Source: Methanomicrobiales archaeon (GTDB taxonomy: Archaea > Halobacteriota > Methanomicrobia > Methanomicrobiales > Methanomicrobiaceae). Taken from it: a stretch of DNA of 8,418 bases. The notes under the pieces are model-generated. The model was not told where the DNA came from. It did not search any database and was given only the letters and a program-made list of their open reading frames with translations. Where the stretch lies: positions 1-8,418 of the forward strand of contig JAAYIO010000061.1 in NCBI GenBank assembly GCA_012523385.1, read 5' to 3'. Shown here in pieces: positions 6,873 to 8,418 of this stretch (positions are counted from its first letter, which is position 1; each line of letters opens with the position of its first letter). The translations under genes were made by a program, and so were the position numbers.

Positions 6873-7550
6873 TCAATAAAGAATATCATACTCAGTAATC
6901 AGATTCTTGCCACACATATAGTGGTTTTTCAGGCTCAGGTGAAACATTTCATCCACCGAATTAATGTGCATGCCGCCAACAAGAGAAGGTGTGTCAGCTC
7001 CCCCAACAATAAACGGAAGGTGTATGAGTCGTATCTCGTCTACGAGTCCGTTTTTTAGCATAAAATAATTCAGTGTCGGACCTCCCTCAACCATCAGTTT
7101 TTTGATCTGATAGTGTTCATAGAGGAGGGTCATCAGAAGCGGATAATCAATATCACTTTTCCCTGCGACAAGCACATCGACACCTTTCTTCCGAAGTGCT
7201 TCTACCCGTTCAGGAGGTGCCGCCTCAGACACTGCGATCACGGTCTTTGCAGCAGGCCCCAGAACATTTGAATCAAGAGGGATATCGGCATTCCTGTTCG
7301 GGATAACCCGAATGGGATTTTTACCTTCAACAAGCCTGACCGTAAGATTTGAGTTATCAATCCGGATGGTATTTGACCCCACCATGATTGCATCATATTC
7401 AGCCCGGGTCTTGTGAAGCAGCACCTCGGTTTCCGGATCCATAAACTGCATGAGAATCTTGCTTGATGCACCTTTCCAGAGCGTGAGTTTTCCATCAACG
7501 GTCATCTCTGACATAATGAGAACATGTGGGCGGGTTATCTTATTTTTCAT
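6873..7550 (-). CDS. arfC: 2,5-diamino-6-(ribosylamino)-4(3H)-pyrimidinone 5'-phosphate reductase
   Basis: This cytosolic NAD(P)H enzyme reduces the ribosylamino side chain of the early pyrimidine intermediate to the ribitylamino form, on the archaeal path to riboflavin and to the Fo part of coenzyme F420. The family is the RibD C-terminal (DHFR-like) reductase without a deaminase domain. Marks are RPHVLIMSEMTVDGKLTL near the N terminus, the cofactor-site segment DAIMVGSNTIRIDNSNLTVR (about 53-72), NPIRVI, LMVEGGPTLNYFML (about 151-164) and LVDEIRL with IVGG. Its 225 residues match the stand-alone archaeal enzyme. ATG 7550 is preferred because GGGGT sits 5 nt upstream. An in-frame TTG at 7562 would add four residues, but its GAGGT is only 2 nt away. 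The S49 peptidase follows after 13 nt on the same transcript, with no obvious shared pathway. Confidence 0.93.
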   Translation of the reverse strand: MKNKITRPHVLIMSEMTVDGKLTLWKGASSKILMQFMDPETEVLLHKTRAEYDAIMVGSNTIRIDNSNLTVRLVEGKNPIRVIPNRNADIPLDSNVLGPAAKTVIAVSEAAPPERVEALRKKGVDVLVAGKSDIDYPLLMTLLYEHYQIKKLMVEGGPTLNYFMLKNGLVDEIRLIHLPFIVGGADTPSLVGGMHINSVDEMFHLSLKNHYMCGKNLITEYDILY

Positions 7551-7599
7551 ATAGTACCCCAATTACCTCTATTTTTAATCTGTATGTGCAATTAATGTA

Positions 7600-7608
7600 G
7601 TTATACAA
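7600..7608 (-). promoter_or_regulatory. TATA box for arfC
   Basis: The minus strand reads TTGTATAAC about 50 nt before the ATG at 7550. Initiation about 25 nt downstream gives a leader of roughly 28 nt containing the GAGGT/GGGGT ribosome-binding candidates. It is the only good TATA match at a suitable distance on this strand of the gap. Confidence 0.45.
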
Positions 7609-7610
7609 TA

Positions 7611-7633
7611 GGTATCCTGTCAGGAAAAATACC
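7611..7633. promoter_or_regulatory. nested inverted repeat in the arfC / phosphatidyltransferase divergent gap
   Basis: An inner perfect repeat TCCTG-T-CAGGA (7615-7625) is enclosed by GGTAT (7611-7615) and ATACC (7629-7633), giving a two-layer but slightly asymmetric dyad. It lies just upstream of the arfC TATA box and about 45 nt upstream of the TATA box for the next gene, where a regulator could affect both. No known operator is matched. Confidence 0.35.
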
Positions 7634-7673
7634 TTACCATCACCGTCCATTTGAAAATTACGTGTTAACAAAG

Positions 7674-7682
7674 AATTATACC
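7674..7682 (+). promoter_or_regulatory. TATA box for the phosphatidyltransferase gene
   Basis: AATTATACC is centred about 33 nt before the ATG at 7711, the same spacing as the TATA element of pth2. It is followed by CTTAA, where pth2 has CGTTAA. No Shine-Dalgarno sequence is present near the start, so a leaderless or nearly leaderless transcript is inferred. Confidence 0.45.
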
Positions 7683-7710
7683 CTTAATCTCCCCATCTTT
7701 GTATACGATA

Positions 7711-8355
7711 ATGAATATTACAGCTCTTAGACCCCGTGCAATAAAAATGCTTGATCCTGTTGCGCATGCCTGTGCTAAGACAGGAATTACGCCCAATCAA
7801 CTGACATCGCTTGCAATCCTGTCAGGTATTGCATGCGCTGTTCTCTATGCAAACCGGATGTTTGTAGCCGGAAGCCTGATGCTATTTTTATCGGCTATAC
7901 TTGATCTTGTAGATGGCAGCGTAGCGCGAATTAATAATAAAACCAGCAATTTTGGGGCCGTTTTTGACTGGATCGCCGACAAATATATCGATGCACTTGC
8001 GCTTTTGGGGATAGGAATCTCAGGTATTGCCATCATCTCCTATATTATTTCGGTGAATGGATTTCCCGCACATACCTTGGATTTTACGATAGTTGCAATC
8101 GCCATCATCGGTTCTCTGATGAACACTTTTATAAAAACCGTTGTGTATGCTGAAATCGGCTATGATGCCCGTGAGGATGGTAAGATCGCTGACCCCCTCG
8201 AAGGCGTAGGTTTTTTTGGCCGTCCGGAGACGCTGATTGTTCTTATTATTGGTGGCGTCAGCGGATTCATATGGATTTCAGCGATTATCGTGGCTCTCTG
8301 CACCAATCTTTCAGCAATTCAAAGAATCATATATCTTTACCGAACCATCCCCTGA
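7711..8355 (+). CDS. CDP-alcohol phosphatidyltransferase, probably an archaeal phospholipid synthase
   Basis: Members of this membrane enzyme family swap CMP of a CDP-activated lipid for a polar alcohol. In archaea the lipid is CDP-archaeol and the product an archaetidyl phospholipid. The signature D-x2-DG-x2-AR-x8-G-x3-D-x3-D is complete (Asp65, Asp68, Gly69, Ala72, Arg73, Gly82, Asp86, Asp90), so the metal site is intact. The 214 residues form several hydrophobic segments (about 34-63, 95-114, 125-145, 172-200). The GFFGRPETL segment near 167 occupies the place of a conserved helix end in archaetidylinositol-phosphate synthases, so inositol 1-phosphate is a plausible acceptor, but glycerol phosphate or serine cannot be excluded. 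The ATG at 7711 is preferred for its family-like N terminus and TATA spacing; an in-frame TTG at 7699 would add four residues. No ribosome binding site is seen for either. Confidence 0.9.
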   Translation: MNITALRPRAIKMLDPVAHACAKTGITPNQLTSLAILSGIACAVLYANRMFVAGSLMLFLSAILDLVDGSVARINNKTSNFGAVFDWIADKYIDALALLGIGISGIAIISYIISVNGFPAHTLDFTIVAIAIIGSLMNTFIKTVVYAEIGYDAREDGKIADPLEGVGFFGRPETLIVLIIGGVSGFIWISAIIVALCTNLSAIQRIIYLYRTIP

Positions 8356-8418
8356 TTTTTTTCATAAATAAATCAATAATCCCGGCCATTTCTTCTGCAA
8401 GCCGGGGATTTATCCGGA
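8327..8418 (-). CDS. C-terminal end of a probable gene entering from the right edge
   Basis: A frame open from the window edge ends with TGA at 8329-8327. The 29 visible residues read RINPRLAEEMAGIIDLF followed by MKKIRGWFGKDI, with the amphipathic, basic-tailed look of a real protein C terminus. The other two minus-strand frames meet stops within the same stretch (TAA near 8410, TGA near 8373). It converges on the phosphatidyltransferase gene and overlaps its last 29 nt. Too little is visible to name a family, and a chance open frame of this length is possible. Confidence 0.4.
   Translation of the reverse strand, partial: RINPRLAEEMAGIIDLFMKKIRGWFGKDI
8356..8362 (+). terminator. T-tract after the phosphatidyltransferase gene
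   Basis: Seven T follow the TGA stop directly, a typical archaeal oligo-T termination signal. If the converging minus-strand gene is real, this signal lies inside its coding end (the AAA AAA codons). Confidence 0.5.

Noticed and set aside
7563..7710. Riboswitch or small RNA in the arfC / phosphatidyltransferase gap
   Set aside because: The gap has only the short 7611-7633 dyad and two TATA boxes; no extended pairing or FMN-riboswitch-like conserved core was seen.
1..8418. Mobile element, CRISPR array or defence system
   Set aside because: No transposase, integrase, terminal repeats or regularly spaced repeats appear on either strand; all long genes are housekeeping families.

Overview
The window reads as chromosomal housekeeping DNA from a methanogenic euryarchaeon, most likely of the Methanomicrobiales or a close relative. 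The grounds are archaeal-type genes (Pth2 peptidyl-tRNA hydrolase, archaeal-length TruD, a geranylgeranyl-reductase-family flavoprotein, the archaeal riboflavin/F420 pathway reductase ArfC, a CDP-alcohol phosphatidyltransferase of archaeal lipid type) beside a bacterial-type DNA gyrase pair, a combination typical of that part of the Euryarchaeota. Placement below that level is inference. No rRNA, tRNA, CRISPR array, insertion sequence or phage gene was seen.

Layout. Positions 1-2595 (minus strand) carry gyrB followed by the 5' part of gyrA, which runs off the left edge. gyrA starts at a TTG inside the end of gyrB, marked by a full Shine-Dalgarno sequence. A possible 21-codon ORF ends in a TGATG overlap with the gyrB start. 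Next, still on the minus strand, are an unrecognised 102-residue protein (2763-3071) and a geranylgeranyl-reductase-family gene (3149-4312) broken by one in-frame TAA, with every conserved motif otherwise kept. A divergent promoter region (4313-4419) leads into the plus-strand pair pth2-truD, overlapping by ATGA. Converging on truD is the minus-strand pair arfC - S49 peptidase (6074-7550). A second divergent region (7551-7710) separates arfC from a plus-strand phosphatidyltransferase gene, whose end overlaps the tail of a probable minus-strand gene entering from the right edge.

Functionally the genes are a mix: DNA supercoiling (GyrAB), tRNA recycling and pseudouridylation (Pth2, TruD), membrane protein or signal-peptide turnover (S49 peptidase), flavin/F420 precursor synthesis (ArfC) and ether-lipid head-group and chain-saturation chemistry (phosphatidyltransferase, GGR). 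I see no new multi-gene system. The points most worth a second look are the in-frame stop in the GGR gene, the small ORF coupled to gyrB, and the clustering of GGTAT/ATACC elements in the two divergent promoter regions, where several genes appear to be leaderless.
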